From Sphingomonadales bacterium (GTDB lineage: Bacteria; Bacteroidota; Bacteroidia; Chitinophagales; Chitinophagaceae), in assembly GCA_016872195.1 (NCBI GenBank), contig VHAT01000003.1, forward strand, positions 1 through 64,000: a stretch of DNA of 64,000 nt, read 5' to 3'. Below the pieces are notes generated by a model. It was given only the letters and a program-made list of their open reading frames with translations, was not told the DNA's origin and made no database searches. Each line of letters starts with the position of its first letter. Position 1 is the first letter of the stretch. The position numbers and the translations under genes were made by a program. Below are positions 34,627 through 44,050 of the stretch, piece after piece.

Positions 34627-35622
34627 ATGAAGTATAGCATCATACTTTTATTGCTCTGCTCTATTTACAGTTGTAAACAAGCGACATCTGTGACGGTTCA
34701 TGTTGAGGAAATGGCCATGGCTAACGGTCATTTGATAAGGTACAAAAAAGAAATAAATAATCTATACCGCTTTTCCTTAAAGAAGGTTAATGGGGTATAC
34801 CTTTTGTACAATCTCTCCAAGAAGGGAGATATTTTGGTGTTCGATCTAAATAATGGTTCAGTCAGGACGATACCCACCCCCTTTTCCTCTCCTGATTCAT
34901 ATGCTATAAAGTATGATAATGATTTTTGTCATTTTGTAAACGGGAACGTTCTTTACCGCTTTGATTATTCCACACATAATGTTGACTCATTGACTAAATT
35001 GCCACTTACTGAGAAAGATTTTATTATCAGCAATATTTACAAGGAAAGCCTTCATTCATTCGGTGATTACTTTTTTGTTCAGTATGGCACAGAGGGGATG
35101 GTAAATAATTTATCTGAAAATTCCCTTCTTTTTTTTAACCGGGATACCAGTTTTAGAGTCGTACGTACCCCTAGTGAGTTAACGGGCCGATACGTACATT
35201 ATACTGATATCTGTATTGATTCACTGAAGGATAATTTATTCTATGTTTTCGCAACTTCTCCACGGCTCTATAAAACTAATATTTTTGACGGACGCGATAG
35301 CGCTACTTTGGTCGGAAGGGAAAAATTTATTTTCTACGATACCACAAGATTAACGGATATGAAGTATCTCGTCGATTATACTTTTGAGACAGCTTATAAT
35401 TTGGCTTTGCATTGTGTTGGGGACTATGTCTGTGTTGTAAGAAGAACTGGTAAAAAAAGGGGAGACCATAAGGTATTGTATGTTTTTACCCCTGATCTTA
35501 AGCCTGTCTTGACCTATGCCTTGCCGCATGATGTCGACCCTAATTTTATATTTTCAATCGGTGAAAGGCTAGTGTTCCTGTCTGGTAAGGATAGGAAGAT
35601 CTATGAATATGAAATACATTAA
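34627..35622 (+). CDS. Unrecognised lipoprotein, probably a beta-propeller
   Basis: This 331-residue protein has a lipoprotein signal ending I-Y-S-C (Cys16). The mature part is a series of short beta strands with repeated turns such as G-D-I-L-V-F-D-L-N-N-G, G-N-V-L-Y-R-F-D-Y and K-V-L-Y-V-F-T-P-D-L-K-P. The pattern suggests a six- or seven-bladed propeller like the DUF4221 or BF3164 lipoproteins of Bacteroidota, but I cannot assign the family firmly. The codon use is AT-rich like that of its two neighbours. Its end overlaps the next gene by 20 bases in another frame, which indicates co-translation. Confidence 0.7.
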   Translation: MKYSIILLLLCSIYSCKQATSVTVHVEEMAMANGHLIRYKKEINNLYRFSLKKVNGVYLLYNLSKKGDILVFDLNNGSVRTIPTPFSSPDSYAIKYDNDFCHFVNGNVLYRFDYSTHNVDSLTKLPLTEKDFIISNIYKESLHSFGDYFFVQYGTEGMVNNLSENSLLFFNRDTSFRVVRTPSELTGRYVHYTDICIDSLKDNLFYVFATSPRLYKTNIFDGRDSATLVGREKFIFYDTTRLTDMKYLVDYTFETAYNLALHCVGDYVCVVRRTGKKRGDHKVLYVFTPDLKPVLTYALPHDVDPNFIFSIGERLVFLSGKDRKIYEYEIH

Positions 35623-35956
35623 TATTTTTCTTCTGTTTCTCTTTTGTTGCAGCTGCACCCCAGTCGAATTGCCTCGGGATACATTGGTTTTTTCTTGTAT
35701 AAAGTGTACGGGCTGCGTGGTAGATGCATTGCGGTATGTCGACAAACAGCAGTTGGATAAATCGTATGATATTGTATTAGATACCTCATGTTATGAGGAG
35801 CAAATGGAAGTTATCAGATCAATTCGTTTCAGACATATGGAAAGTAGTCAAATTGAAAACGAGTATGGTCGGTTCGGAAACTTTATTTTATTTGATTCTG
35901 TTGGCCACAAAACTGAATTTATGACAGATATGCACCTGAAAGATTTCATAAGGTGA
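35603..35956 (+). CDS. Small unrecognised lipoprotein with C-x2-C-x2-C
   Basis: This 117-residue protein has a lipoprotein signal (about 1-18, ending C-C-S-C). It then has an exposed S-C-I-K-C-T-G-C segment (Cys32, Cys35, Cys38) at the end of a predicted strand, and a further Cys63. The order of strand, cysteines, helix, strand and helix, with a later N-F-I-L-F-D-S-V-G strand, resembles a thioredoxin-like fold. A redox or metal-binding role is inferred only. It starts inside the preceding gene, at ATG 35603 or 35609. It ends the AT-rich set; a hairpin follows. Confidence 0.68.
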   Translation: MNMKYINIFLLFLFCCSCTPVELPRDTLVFSCIKCTGCVVDALRYVDKQQLDKSYDIVLDTSCYEEQMEVIRSIRFRHMESSQIENEYGRFGNFILFDSVGHKTEFMTDMHLKDFIR

Positions 35957-35959
35957 TTT

Positions 35960-36008
35960 CTACCTAGCAATCCTCCAGTTTGAAGGGGTTAACTGGCATT
36001 ACAGGTAG
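35960..36008 (+). other. Nested inverted repeat downstream of the lipoprotein island
   Basis: CTACCT (35960-35965) pairs with AGGTAG (36003-36008), and inside it CCAGTT (35975-35980) pairs with AACTGG (35991-35996) around a 10-base loop. There is no T run, so it is not a standard intrinsic terminator. It starts 4 bases after the lipoprotein stop. The remaining bases to 36096 show nothing recognisable. Confidence 0.55.
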
Positions 36009-36096
36009 TCGCCTTTGGAGTATGTTACGATCTTTTCTCTATTTCATTTCTTAATCTCCAGAGCTTGAAGGGCCGATTGTGCCAGAAGTCTATACG

Positions 36097-36810
36097 TTAT
36101 GGTGTTATCACTTGATACAACAACACCGCCAATGCAGCACCTAAAATTGGTGCCGCTACGGGTAGCCAGGCATAACTCCAATTACTACTCCCTTTTCCTT
36201 TGATAGGAAGTATCGCATGGGCAATGCGAGGGCCCAGATCTCGTGCCGGATTCAGTGGATAACCCGTTGTTCCTCCCAGACTCATACCAATAGCCATTAC
36301 CAAAAGTGCTACTGTTAAAGCATCTAGACTTCCCAATGAGTTGGCGGCAGGTTTAATACAAAGTATAGCCAATACAAAGACAAAACTGGCTACTGTTTCA
36401 CTGATCAGATTTTGTGTGGTATTTCGAATACCCGGGCTTGTCGAAAATACGCCTAGTTTCTCCTGGGCACTGGCATGTTCATTAAAGTGGTCGCGATACG
36501 AAAGCCAGGTCAATACGGCACCCATAATGGCGCCACCTAATTGCGCCACCATATATTGGCCGCATAGGGCTGGCGAGAGTTTATTCATCATCAGCATCGC
36601 GATGCTAACGGCCGGATTGAGATGACCAGGGCCTCCCAGCGATACACTTGCATAGATCGCCACAAAAACGGCGAGCCCCCAGCCAAAACTGATCAATAAC
36701 CAGCCGCTATTTTTTCCATAGGCACCATGCAGGGTATTATTAGCATTGACACCACAGCCCAAAAAGATCAGTAGGGTTGTTCCGATAAATTCTGTGAGGA
36801 TTGGATTCAT
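36097..36810 (-). CDS. glpF: Glycerol uptake facilitator (aquaglyceroporin)
   Basis: GlpF lets glycerol diffuse through the inner membrane. The 237-residue major intrinsic protein has six membrane helices and both pore motifs: H-L-N-P-A-V near residue 65, and the second as L-N-P-A-R-D-L-G-P-R. The Asp after N-P-A-R and the G-P-R continuation are the aquaglyceroporin form, as opposed to strict water channels. It lies 49 bases after glpK in the same direction, so imported glycerol is phosphorylated at once. Confidence 0.94.
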   Translation of the reverse strand: MNPILTEFIGTTLLIFLGCGVNANNTLHGAYGKNSGWLLISFGWGLAVFVAIYASVSLGGPGHLNPAVSIAMLMMNKLSPALCGQYMVAQLGGAIMGAVLTWLSYRDHFNEHASAQEKLGVFSTSPGIRNTTQNLISETVASFVFVLAILCIKPAANSLGSLDALTVALLVMAIGMSLGGTTGYPLNPARDLGPRIAHAILPIKGKGSSNWSYAWLPVAAPILGAALAVLLYQVITP

Positions 36811-36859
36811 AAACGGGCAATTAGTTTCTAGAACTGATAATTCAATTTATGCTTGCTTG

Positions 36860-38356
36860 TCATGTGGACTGATCCGCTGCCCACGCTATCGTGGCCTTGA
36901 CGGCACGCTGCCATCCTTTTAAAAGTATGTTTCGTTCTGCTACTGGTAGCGCGGGTTCGAAAACGCGATCGCGTTTCCATTGTAGCGTAAGGGATGCTTG
37001 GTCTTTCCAAACCCCCACACCCAGTCCAGCTAAAAAAGCGGCTCCCATGGCGGTAGTTTCGGTAATAACGGGTCGAATTACTTGACAACCCAACAGATCG
37101 GCCTGAAATTGCATGAGCAGATCATTGGCAGTGGCACCGCCGTCGACACGAAGCTCGCGAATAGGAATCTTTGCATCGGCTTGCATACAGGTCAGCAGGT
37201 CGGCCGACTGATAGGCGATGCTATCGAGCGCTGCGCGGGCGATATGCGCATGATTCGTTCCCCGGGTAAGTCCGAACAGCGCTCCTCTGGCGTGTGCATT
37301 CCAGTAGGGGGCCCCTAATCCGGCAAAGGCGGGAACGATATACACCCCCTCGCTACTTTTTACGGTGGCGGCAAGTTTTTCTATATCCGGAGCGGAGTTG
37401 ATTACTTTTAATTCATCGCGCAGCCATTGCACAACGGCCCCGCCAATAAAGACCGATCCTTCGAGGGCATAGGTGGTCTTGCCATCGATCTGCCAGGCGA
37501 TGGTAGAAAGTAACTGATTGTTGGATCGAATGGCCTGCTCTCCGGTATTCATCAACATAAAACATCCGGTGCCATAGGTATTCTTGACCATACCTTCTTC
37601 GGTACAAAGTTGTCCGAACAAAGCGGCCTGCTGATCGCCCGCTACACCGGCAATAGGAATGCGTGCGCCGGGAATAATGGTACACTCGCCAATAATACCA
37701 GAACTGGGCTTTACCACGGGTAAAACGGATGCAGGAATATCAAATAGGGCTAATAATTCGGGGTCCCATTGCAGGGTATGGATATTAAAAAGCAGGGTGC
37801 GAGATGCATTACTTACGTCAGTGGCATGCACGGTTCCCTTGGTAAGTTTATAGATCAACCAACTGTCAATGGTCCCAAAGGCCAATTCTCCGTTCGAGGC
37901 CTTTTGACGGGCACCAGGAATTTGATCGAGAATCCATTTTAGCTTGGTAGCAGAGAAATAAGCATCCAGTATCAACCCGGTCTTTTCTTGTAACAAAGGA
38001 GCAATGCCTTGCTGACGTAATTGATCGCAATACGCGGCCGTGCGGCGGTCTTGCCAAACGATGGCAGGGGCAATGGGTTCGCCGCTATGTCTATCCCATA
38101 CCACGGTGGTCTCCCGTTGGTTGGTAATTCCAATGGCGGCAATATGATGCGGCTCAATGCGGGCCTTGGCCAGTACCTCGGCTAAGGTCGCAAATTGCGT
38201 TTCCCAGATCTCATGGGCATCATGCTCTACCCAACCCGGTTGGGGGTAGTGCTGCTTGAATTCTTTTTGAGCTACGCCAAGCAAGGCGCCTTTCTCATCA
38301 AAGAGAATACTACGACTGCTGGTCGTGCCCTGATCGAGGGCAAGGATAACGGGCAT
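36860..38356 (-). CDS. glpK: Glycerol kinase
   Basis: GlpK phosphorylates glycerol to sn-glycerol 3-phosphate with ATP. The 498-residue FGGY-family kinase starts with the phosphate loop D-Q-G-T-T-S-S-R-S. It contains [26 protein letters not shown] and [13 protein letters not shown], and the late [10 protein letters not shown] signature. It is full length. It is first in a glpK-glpF unit. No glycerol-3-phosphate dehydrogenase of the GlpD type is adjacent; gpsA lies elsewhere in the window. Confidence 0.97.
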   Translation of the reverse strand: MPVILALDQGTTSSRSILFDEKGALLGVAQKEFKQHYPQPGWVEHDAHEIWETQFATLAEVLAKARIEPHHIAAIGITNQRETTVVWDRHSGEPIAPAIVWQDRRTAAYCDQLRQQGIAPLLQEKTGLILDAYFSATKLKWILDQIPGARQKASNGELAFGTIDSWLIYKLTKGTVHATDVSNASRTLLFNIHTLQWDPELLALFDIPASVLPVVKPSSGIIGECTIIPGARIPIAGVAGDQQAALFGQLCTEEGMVKNTYGTGCFMLMNTGEQAIRSNNQLLSTIAWQIDGKTTYALEGSVFIGGAVVQWLRDELKVINSAPDIEKLAATVKSSEGVYIVPAFAGLGAPYWNAHARGALFGLTRGTNHAHIARAALDSIAYQSADLLTCMQADAKIPIRELRVDGGATANDLLMQFQADLLGCQVIRPVITETTAMGAAFLAGLGVGVWKDQASLTLQWKRDRVFEPALPVAERNILLKGWQRAVKATIAWAADQST

Positions 38357-38387
38357 GCAAGTTGATTCGTCTCTCTAAGATAACAAA

Positions 38388-41300
38388 TCAAAAGTCAAGC
38401 CCCATGGCAAAATAGTAAAGGGGTCTTCCTTTGAAGAAACCATTCATCTGCCAGGCAGCATCTAATTTTAAGAAATAGCCGAGCAGCGTACTGCGCGCAC
38501 CAAATCCGTAGCCGCCGGCCAGTGGACCCACGCCACCTGCCTTGACCCGTATGGTGACCGGTGCTGAACTATACGATACATAAGGCCTTTCTAATTTATC
38601 GTAGGCGCCATTCCAGGCCGTCCCCATATCTACGAATTGTACGATCTGCAGATTGCGTAAGAATGCATTATTGATAGGACGATTAAAGAAGCTGCTGAAA
38701 ACCGGTATCCGGATCTCGCTGTTAATGACCAAGGCATTATTGCCATTGGCGACATTTTGCTTAAAGCCGCGCAGGTTTACGGCCAATGATTCAAAAGCAT
38801 ACTCAGCATCACGATCGGGCACATTGCTTGGATCGAAATAGCGGTACGATCCATCTGCCTTTCTGTTTTGGCCGAACATCAGCCAGTTGTCGACACCTCC
38901 CAGGTAGTAGATGAATTTTTGCGAACCCCACGAAAAATCGGCCGCACCGCGCACCGCCCAGGTAATATTTCGGTAAAGCGGTAAGAAATGTCGAATATCA
39001 AAACCCAGGTTCATCGAATAGGGCATCGATTGGAATGTGTTTTTTGCATTACTGCCTATTTGGGCATTGTAGTCGAAGTAGACTTTGTAGCGAAGTCCGT
39101 TCCAGATATTGAGGGCAGGGGAGATAGCATCGTCGTGGATCAATTCAATATGCACCAGACCGTATTGAAGCACATTGTCCTTTCCTTTTAGGGATTGGTC
39201 GGGATAGACCGGATTGGCCAGTTTTACATAGCGATCGCTTCGGTATCCGGCATTGATGCGCAGGCTTCTGACTTTATTGAAAGGATAGCTGACCGTGGCT
39301 TGATAAAGATTGGAATGCAGTTTTGTATCAAAGAAAATAGAATCGTTGTACAGCGGTGGATTCTTTAACGTGTTGCGATAATAAGTAAATCCGTAGTCGA
39401 TTCGTTTTTTGAGATATTGGCCGGTCAAAATATATTCATTGGCATCCAGATTGGGACTAATGCGAAGCCCACCGGCAAACTTCAGGTCTTCCATCAGATC
39501 GGAGGTACCAAGCCGCAAGATGCCATTGAGTGGATTATTATTGCTTAGTTGAATGGGGCCGCGTCCTCCCTGATAGGGCTGGTAGCGTGTAACGAGTACG
39601 TTATTATTGAATCCACTCACCAAATAATCATTGAAAAATTTAGCGGGTCGGTACTCAAATATCTTGGAGCGCGCACTCTTACGAGCGGCAGTGCCCGTGG
39701 CGATGCCTGCGGTCGGCGTCTTGCCCGTGGGCTCATCTTCGAAGCCACTGTTAAAGATCGAATTGTCTTTAGGGGGGAGCGGTGTTTCCGGAACGGGACT
39801 AATGGCTGGCGCAACCCGACGGCTGGCTTTCTTCTCTTCCTCGATCAATTTGCGTACGTATTCGCTGGGTCTTGCGGTAATATTTCTTCTGCGAAGGGTG
39901 TTCTCATCTACTTTTAGGCGATACAACAATTTAGCATCCCCAAGTCTAACGACCTCACTAACCTGTTGGTTATCGCCGGCGGTTCGGGTCTCCAGTAAAC
40001 TGCTTTGGTAATTTGTCAGCGGAAAAACATAGGCCGAATCGAGCGTTACGGATACAAATCCAACAGAGTCGACATCGGTCTTATCCCATTCTTTGAGCAA
40101 GCTATCGACATCGTTTTTGGGAGGATTGCGCAGCACCTCATCTCCGATGAATACAAGGGTATCCAGTCCGGCCCGCTCAGTGGTAAAGAAGCCGGCATAG
40201 CGGTTTCCAATGCCATTCTCGTCGCTGACGAACGTAAAGTGACTGGTATTGTATTGAGAGGGAAAACGGGCATTACCGCGGGCCAGATTCGTCAGTTGCG
40301 AGATCTGTCTGGTCTCCGATTGGTTCCAATTGTCCACCAAGAAAATGTTGTACGGTCTTTTTGGTAACGGACCCTCTTCTTCTCGTGTGGTCGCATCGGG
40401 CCGTGAACTTGAAAAAAGGATACCGGTCTTGTTGGGAAATGCCACAAAAGAGGGATCAAGATCGTCATACTTATCGTTCGTGATCTGTTCTATTTGCTGC
40501 TTGTCGATCTTATAAACATAAATATCGGATTGTCCGCTTCTGACTGCGCTCAAGATAAGTGTATTGTTATCGAGCATATATTTCATGTCAGTTACCTGGT
40601 CGAACTTGTCGAATACCTGTCGATTGATCTTGATACGACGAGTCATATCGTAGACAAAGAAATTGAGCTCGCCTTTTTCGTGATAGAGAACGGCCAGTCT
40701 AGTCCCTTTACCATCCCAAGCAATGAGGGGATAATTGGGGTTACGATCTTCTTCTCGCGAAAGCACGCCTTGTTTCAGTAGTACATTACGTTTTACAAAA
40801 TTCTCCATCAATATCAATTGAATGCGCCCCTGCTTATACTCTGTAACGGCATAGGAGAAGCTGCGCGGAACCGGATTGGCATTGAAATGGTAAAAATCTT
40901 TTTTGCCGGCATACTCACTTACCGCGAGTTGTCCGCGGGGTGCATTGCGTCTACCCTTGATGTCTTTGAAGTAGACAGTTTGCATGTCGTTCATGAAGTC
41001 TTGTAGCAAGGGCTTGAACTTCTTTTTAGATAATTTATACGATGCACTATTGAGGTTGCGGAAGGTGCGTGCCAAATTCAAGAAGTAGGTCACCTTGTTT
41101 TTACCATATTTATCGGCGATATATTTCCAAAAGGCCTGTCCGGCCAAATTGGGTTTCTCAAAGGCAAATTGATAGAAGTTGCGATAGCTGCCCATCAGCA
41201 TGATGGCTCTGAGTTCATCATCCAAAGAAGTATTCCAGTTTTCAGCCGTATAGAGGATATATCCATCGGTCAACCATTTGGGCAGATCGAGTAAGGCCTG

Positions 41301-41783
41301 GTTGGCAGCGTATTCGCCTAGGTCTTCTCCAAAAAGTAGATTTTCAACCAGGTTCCGGGCAATACCTTGTCTGATCTGCAAGCGAAGATTTTCCTTATTG
41401 CCATCGAAATAGACGACCATCTTGTTATTGACAAGCTTGGTGAGTCCACCCGTATTTTGCCAGTCGATCCCCATGCCGATATTGGACTGCTGCATCTCAT
41501 CGTAATTATTATAAACAACGATGTTGAGTCGGCGTTGTAATCCCATTTCAATGAAACGTTCCACAGAAGGAAGCTCCGCTTCTGCCACTTGCGAGACGAA
41601 CTCGCCTAGGCCCAGCCCGTCTTGGCTAAAGTAGGTATTGAAATTGTCGCTTTGATAGTACTTCCATTTGAAGGGTTGATACTGCACCCGGTTCTTTCCA
41701 AATTGCACGGTGTTGACCTGCGCCTGGCTGAGCAAGGTCAAGCTCAACAATCCTCCTAAAAAATAATACCGGACTTTGTTCAT
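38388..41783 (-). CDS. Large exported protein: degenerate peptidase-MA-like, WD40-like (PD40) and outer-membrane barrel regions
   Basis: This 1131-residue protein has a signal peptide (about 1-21, ending S-Q-A-Q). Residues 30-260 resemble a peptidase-MA/gluzincin domain: L-P-K-W-L-T-D-G near 167-174 matches the P-x-W-L-x-E-G motif after the active helix. Where H-E-x-x-H is expected (about 138-150) only A-R-N-L-V-E-N is found, so it is probably inactive. Residues about 290-560 hold TolB/PD40-like propeller strands (P-L-I-A-W-D-G-K-G-T-R-L-A, S-D-I-Y-V-Y). The C-terminal 400 residues look like a BamA-type barrel, ending M-G-L-D-F. It is commonly annotated as TolB-like. The role is unknown. Confidence 0.78.
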   Translation of the reverse strand: MNKVRYYFLGGLLSLTLLSQAQVNTVQFGKNRVQYQPFKWKYYQSDNFNTYFSQDGLGLGEFVSQVAEAELPSVERFIEMGLQRRLNIVVYNNYDEMQQSNIGMGIDWQNTGGLTKLVNNKMVVYFDGNKENLRLQIRQGIARNLVENLLFGEDLGEYAANQALLDLPKWLTDGYILYTAENWNTSLDDELRAIMLMGSYRNFYQFAFEKPNLAGQAFWKYIADKYGKNKVTYFLNLARTFRNLNSASYKLSKKKFKPLLQDFMNDMQTVYFKDIKGRRNAPRGQLAVSEYAGKKDFYHFNANPVPRSFSYAVTEYKQGRIQLILMENFVKRNVLLKQGVLSREEDRNPNYPLIAWDGKGTRLAVLYHEKGELNFFVYDMTRRIKINRQVFDKFDQVTDMKYMLDNNTLILSAVRSGQSDIYVYKIDKQQIEQITNDKYDDLDPSFVAFPNKTGILFSSSRPDATTREEEGPLPKRPYNIFLVDNWNQSETRQISQLTNLARGNARFPSQYNTSHFTFVSDENGIGNRYAGFFTTERAGLDTLVFIGDEVLRNPPKNDVDSLLKEWDKTDVDSVGFVSVTLDSAYVFPLTNYQSSLLETRTAGDNQQVSEVVRLGDAKLLYRLKVDENTLRRRNITARPSEYVRKLIEEEKKASRRVAPAISPVPETPLPPKDNSIFNSGFEDEPTGKTPTAGIATGTAARKSARSKIFEYRPAKFFNDYLVSGFNNNVLVTRYQPYQGGRGPIQLSNNNPLNGILRLGTSDLMEDLKFAGGLRISPNLDANEYILTGQYLKKRIDYGFTYYRNTLKNPPLYNDSIFFDTKLHSNLYQATVSYPFNKVRSLRINAGYRSDRYVKLANPVYPDQSLKGKDNVLQYGLVHIELIHDDAISPALNIWNGLRYKVYFDYNAQIGSNAKNTFQSMPYSMNLGFDIRHFLPLYRNITWAVRGAADFSWGSQKFIYYLGGVDNWLMFGQNRKADGSYRYFDPSNVPDRDAEYAFESLAVNLRGFKQNVANGNNALVINSEIRIPVFSSFFNRPINNAFLRNLQIVQFVDMGTAWNGAYDKLERPYVSYSSAPVTIRVKAGGVGPLAGGYGFGARSTLLGYFLKLDAAWQMNGFFKGRPLYYFAMGLDF

Positions 41784-41786
41784 GGC

Positions 41787-41794
41787 TATCTTTG
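41787..41794 (+). promoter_or_regulatory. -7 promoter element before the MBL-fold gene
   Basis: TATCTTTG, a perfect TAnnTTTG, lies 32 bases before the ATG at 41827, in the 43-base divergent gap shared with the large exported protein. Confidence 0.5.
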
Positions 41795-41826
41795 TATGTG
41801 GACATTAAAATTACGAAAACCCCGCT

Positions 41827-42468
41827 ATGTTAACACTGGTCTCCCGCGTCTTTAACCCCGTTCATGAAAACACCTACTTGGTCTATAACGAACAAAAGGA
41901 GGCATTGATTATTGACCCTGGTTGTTATTTTCCGGAAGAAAGGGAGCAAGTAAGGGATTGGATCGCCGAACTGGGGCTCAAACCCCTTTTGCTGGTCAAC
42001 ACCCATTGTCATCTGGACCATGTGTTTGGAAATCGGTTTGTTCATGAGACCTGGGGGCTGGAATTGCATTTTCACTCGCTGGAGCAAAAAGTATTCGATT
42101 TTGCTCCCATGGCCGGCACGGCTTGGAACCTGCCCTTTGACCAGTATGAAGGACCTGTCCATCACCTTAAAGAGGGGGAGCCGCTACTGCTGGGAGAAGA
42201 TCGCATGGAGATCTTGCTGACACCCGGGCATTCCCCTGGAAGTATTTCATTGTATTACCCTGCCGGCAATTGGGTGATCGCCGGGGATGTACTTTTCAGA
42301 GAGAGTGTGGGTAGAACCGATCTGCCCGGATCTGATTTTGATACACTTTCTAACAGCATCCGTGCGCAATTGTACACCTTACCCGAGGGGACCTATGTGC
42401 ATAGCGGCCATGGAATGCCCACCACGATCGGGCACGAGAAGCAACACAATCCATTTGTAAAACCCTGA
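41827..42468 (+). CDS. MBL-fold metallo-hydrolase (glyoxalase II-like)
   Basis: This 213-residue cytoplasmic metallo-beta-lactamase-fold protein has the metal motif T-H-C-H-L-D-H (His60, His62, Asp64, His65). Further ligands lie in T-P-G-H-S-P-G-S, A-G-D-V-L-F and a late H-S-G-H-G. The pattern matches the YcbL group of hydroxyacylglutathione hydrolase-like proteins. This group lacks the C-terminal substrate domain of true glyoxalase II, so the substrate is uncertain. It converges with the flippase gene, 9 bases away. Confidence 0.9.
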   Translation: MLTLVSRVFNPVHENTYLVYNEQKEALIIDPGCYFPEEREQVRDWIAELGLKPLLLVNTHCHLDHVFGNRFVHETWGLELHFHSLEQKVFDFAPMAGTAWNLPFDQYEGPVHHLKEGEPLLLGEDRMEILLTPGHSPGSISLYYPAGNWVIAGDVLFRESVGRTDLPGSDFDTLSNSIRAQLYTLPEGTYVHSGHGMPTTIGHEKQHNPFVKP

Positions 42469-42477
42469 GTCGATCGG

Positions 42478-43977
42478 CTAGAAAGAACGCTTCCCAAACG
42501 AGAATTGAAATTGTTCTTTTTGCTGCACCACGTAGACAAAGAGTGCCAGCCATGCAGTGGCCAGACCCAAGTTGAAGACCGGGTGATCCCAAAGGCTGAG
42601 TAACCATCGATGAGATACGTAAAGGAACGAAGCGAGCACCAGGTAGAATAGAATTTTTTTTACGGGATACGGTACGGGGTAGGTTCGTTGCCCCAGCACA
42701 TAACTACAGATCATCATTACTAAATAGCAACAAAAACTCGCCAGGGCCGCCCCCAGGTAACCTAAAACTGGGATCAGTGTGGTGGTCAGCACAATGGTAA
42801 TGACCGTTCCGGCGATCGTGATCAAGGCGCCGGTGAAATTATTATTCGTAAGCTTGTACCAGATACTAAGATTATAATAGATGCCCAGAAAAATATTGGC
42901 CATCGCAATCAGCGGTACGACATATAATCCCTCGGTCCAACGGGCGCGATCGATCGATTCAAAGAACCATTTGATCAGGTCGAGATACAGCGATAGCCCC
43001 AGAAATAAAAAGCAGCATACGATCACAAAATAATTCATGATACGGGCATAGGTCTGCGGCGCCTCTTGCTGACCGCTGCGATTAAAAAAGAAGGGTTCTG
43101 CTGCCATACGAAAGGCCTGAATGGCTATGGTGATGACAATGGAGAGGCGAACTATATTGGCGAATACACCCAATTGGTGTTTGGCTTCTTCGGCGGGCAG
43201 ATCCACCACAAATTGATAGAGTAACCGGCTCAGCATATCATTGGCGATCCCGCCCATGCCGACCAAAACCAAGGGCCAGGCATAGGCCATCACTTTTTTA
43301 AAAAGAGAAAAATCGAACTGAAACCGGATGGTTATCCATTCTTTGGCTAGCAGCAGCCAACAAACCAGACTTCCGAAAAAATTCCCGATCAAAAACCAAA
43401 CAATACCACTTTGGTCCTTTGTATAGAAGGCGGTCAGGCTCGAATCGGGATGTGTGGTCAAATAACGCGGGATGATCCCTAAAAAAATGACCACGACCAC
43501 TATGTTTACCAAAACCGTGGACAATTTGGCAAAGGCATAGCGACGCGGACGATTTTCTTGCCGAAGTTTCGCAAAGGCCAGTGTAGAGAGCGAATCCAAA
43601 AACAGGATGCCGATCATCCACTGTATCAGCTCGCTATTGTTGCCCAGCCGGGCCCAGTGGGCCAAACTGTCTTGAAAATACCAGAGCACGCCGCTAAAAA
43701 AGATCGATGAAAAGAGTAAGGCCAGCGAAAGCGTATTGTAGAGCCGGCTGCGATCCTCGGTTTGGGCAAAGCGAAAGTAGGCCGTCTCTAATCCGTAGGT
43801 GTAGAGGATGGTCAAAAAGGCGACGGCGGCATAAACCAGGGTCAGGTCGGCTGTGGTACCGGGGTCTTTATAGATGAGCGGTAGGCTCAGGTTCATCAAA
43901 TAGCCCAGAAAGCGACTGGCCACACTGGGTAACCCGTACCAAAGAGTTTGTCCTGCCAGTTTTTTGATACCGCTCAA
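42478..43977 (-). CDS. Oligosaccharide flippase/polysaccharide transporter (Wzx-MurJ superfamily)
   Basis: This is an about 499-residue inner-membrane protein with roughly 14 helices and scattered charged residues in the first few, as in polysaccharide flippases of the MOP superfamily. Such proteins move lipid-linked sugars across the membrane. No other polysaccharide genes surround it. I start it at a TTG (43977) that gives L/M-S-G-I-K-K-L-A-G-Q-T-L-W-Y-G, the usual opening of relatives. A -7-like TATCTTTA (minus, 43993-44000) sits 15 bases upstream. The in-frame ATG at 44100 would lie inside the divergent gene. Confidence 0.85.
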   Translation of the reverse strand: MSGIKKLAGQTLWYGLPSVASRFLGYLMNLSLPLIYKDPGTTADLTLVYAAVAFLTILYTYGLETAYFRFAQTEDRSRLYNTLSLALLFSSIFFSGVLWYFQDSLAHWARLGNNSELIQWMIGILFLDSLSTLAFAKLRQENRPRRYAFAKLSTVLVNIVVVVIFLGIIPRYLTTHPDSSLTAFYTKDQSGIVWFLIGNFFGSLVCWLLLAKEWITIRFQFDFSLFKKVMAYAWPLVLVGMGGIANDMLSRLLYQFVVDLPAEEAKHQLGVFANIVRLSIVITIAIQAFRMAAEPFFFNRSGQQEAPQTYARIMNYFVIVCCFLFLGLSLYLDLIKWFFESIDRARWTEGLYVVPLIAMANIFLGIYYNLSIWYKLTNNNFTGALITIAGTVITIVLTTTLIPVLGYLGAALASFCCYLVMMICSYVLGQRTYPVPYPVKKILFYLVLASFLYVSHRWLLSLWDHPVFNLGLATAWLALFVYVVQQKEQFQFSFGKRSF

Positions 43978-43992
43978 GCCAAAATGTTTGCA

Positions 43993-44032
43993 TAAAGATA
44001 GCAGTTCTGTGCGTTGCCTTGCAGTATCTTTA
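43993..44032. promoter_or_regulatory. Divergent promoter pair between the flippase and the coiled-coil protein gene
   Basis: TATCTTTA occurs on both strands: minus at 43993-44000 for the flippase and plus at 44025-44032 for the gene starting at 44051. It differs from the -7 consensus TAnnTTTG only in the last base. Confidence 0.45.
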
Positions 44033-44050
44033 TCATACAAATTGACCCCT

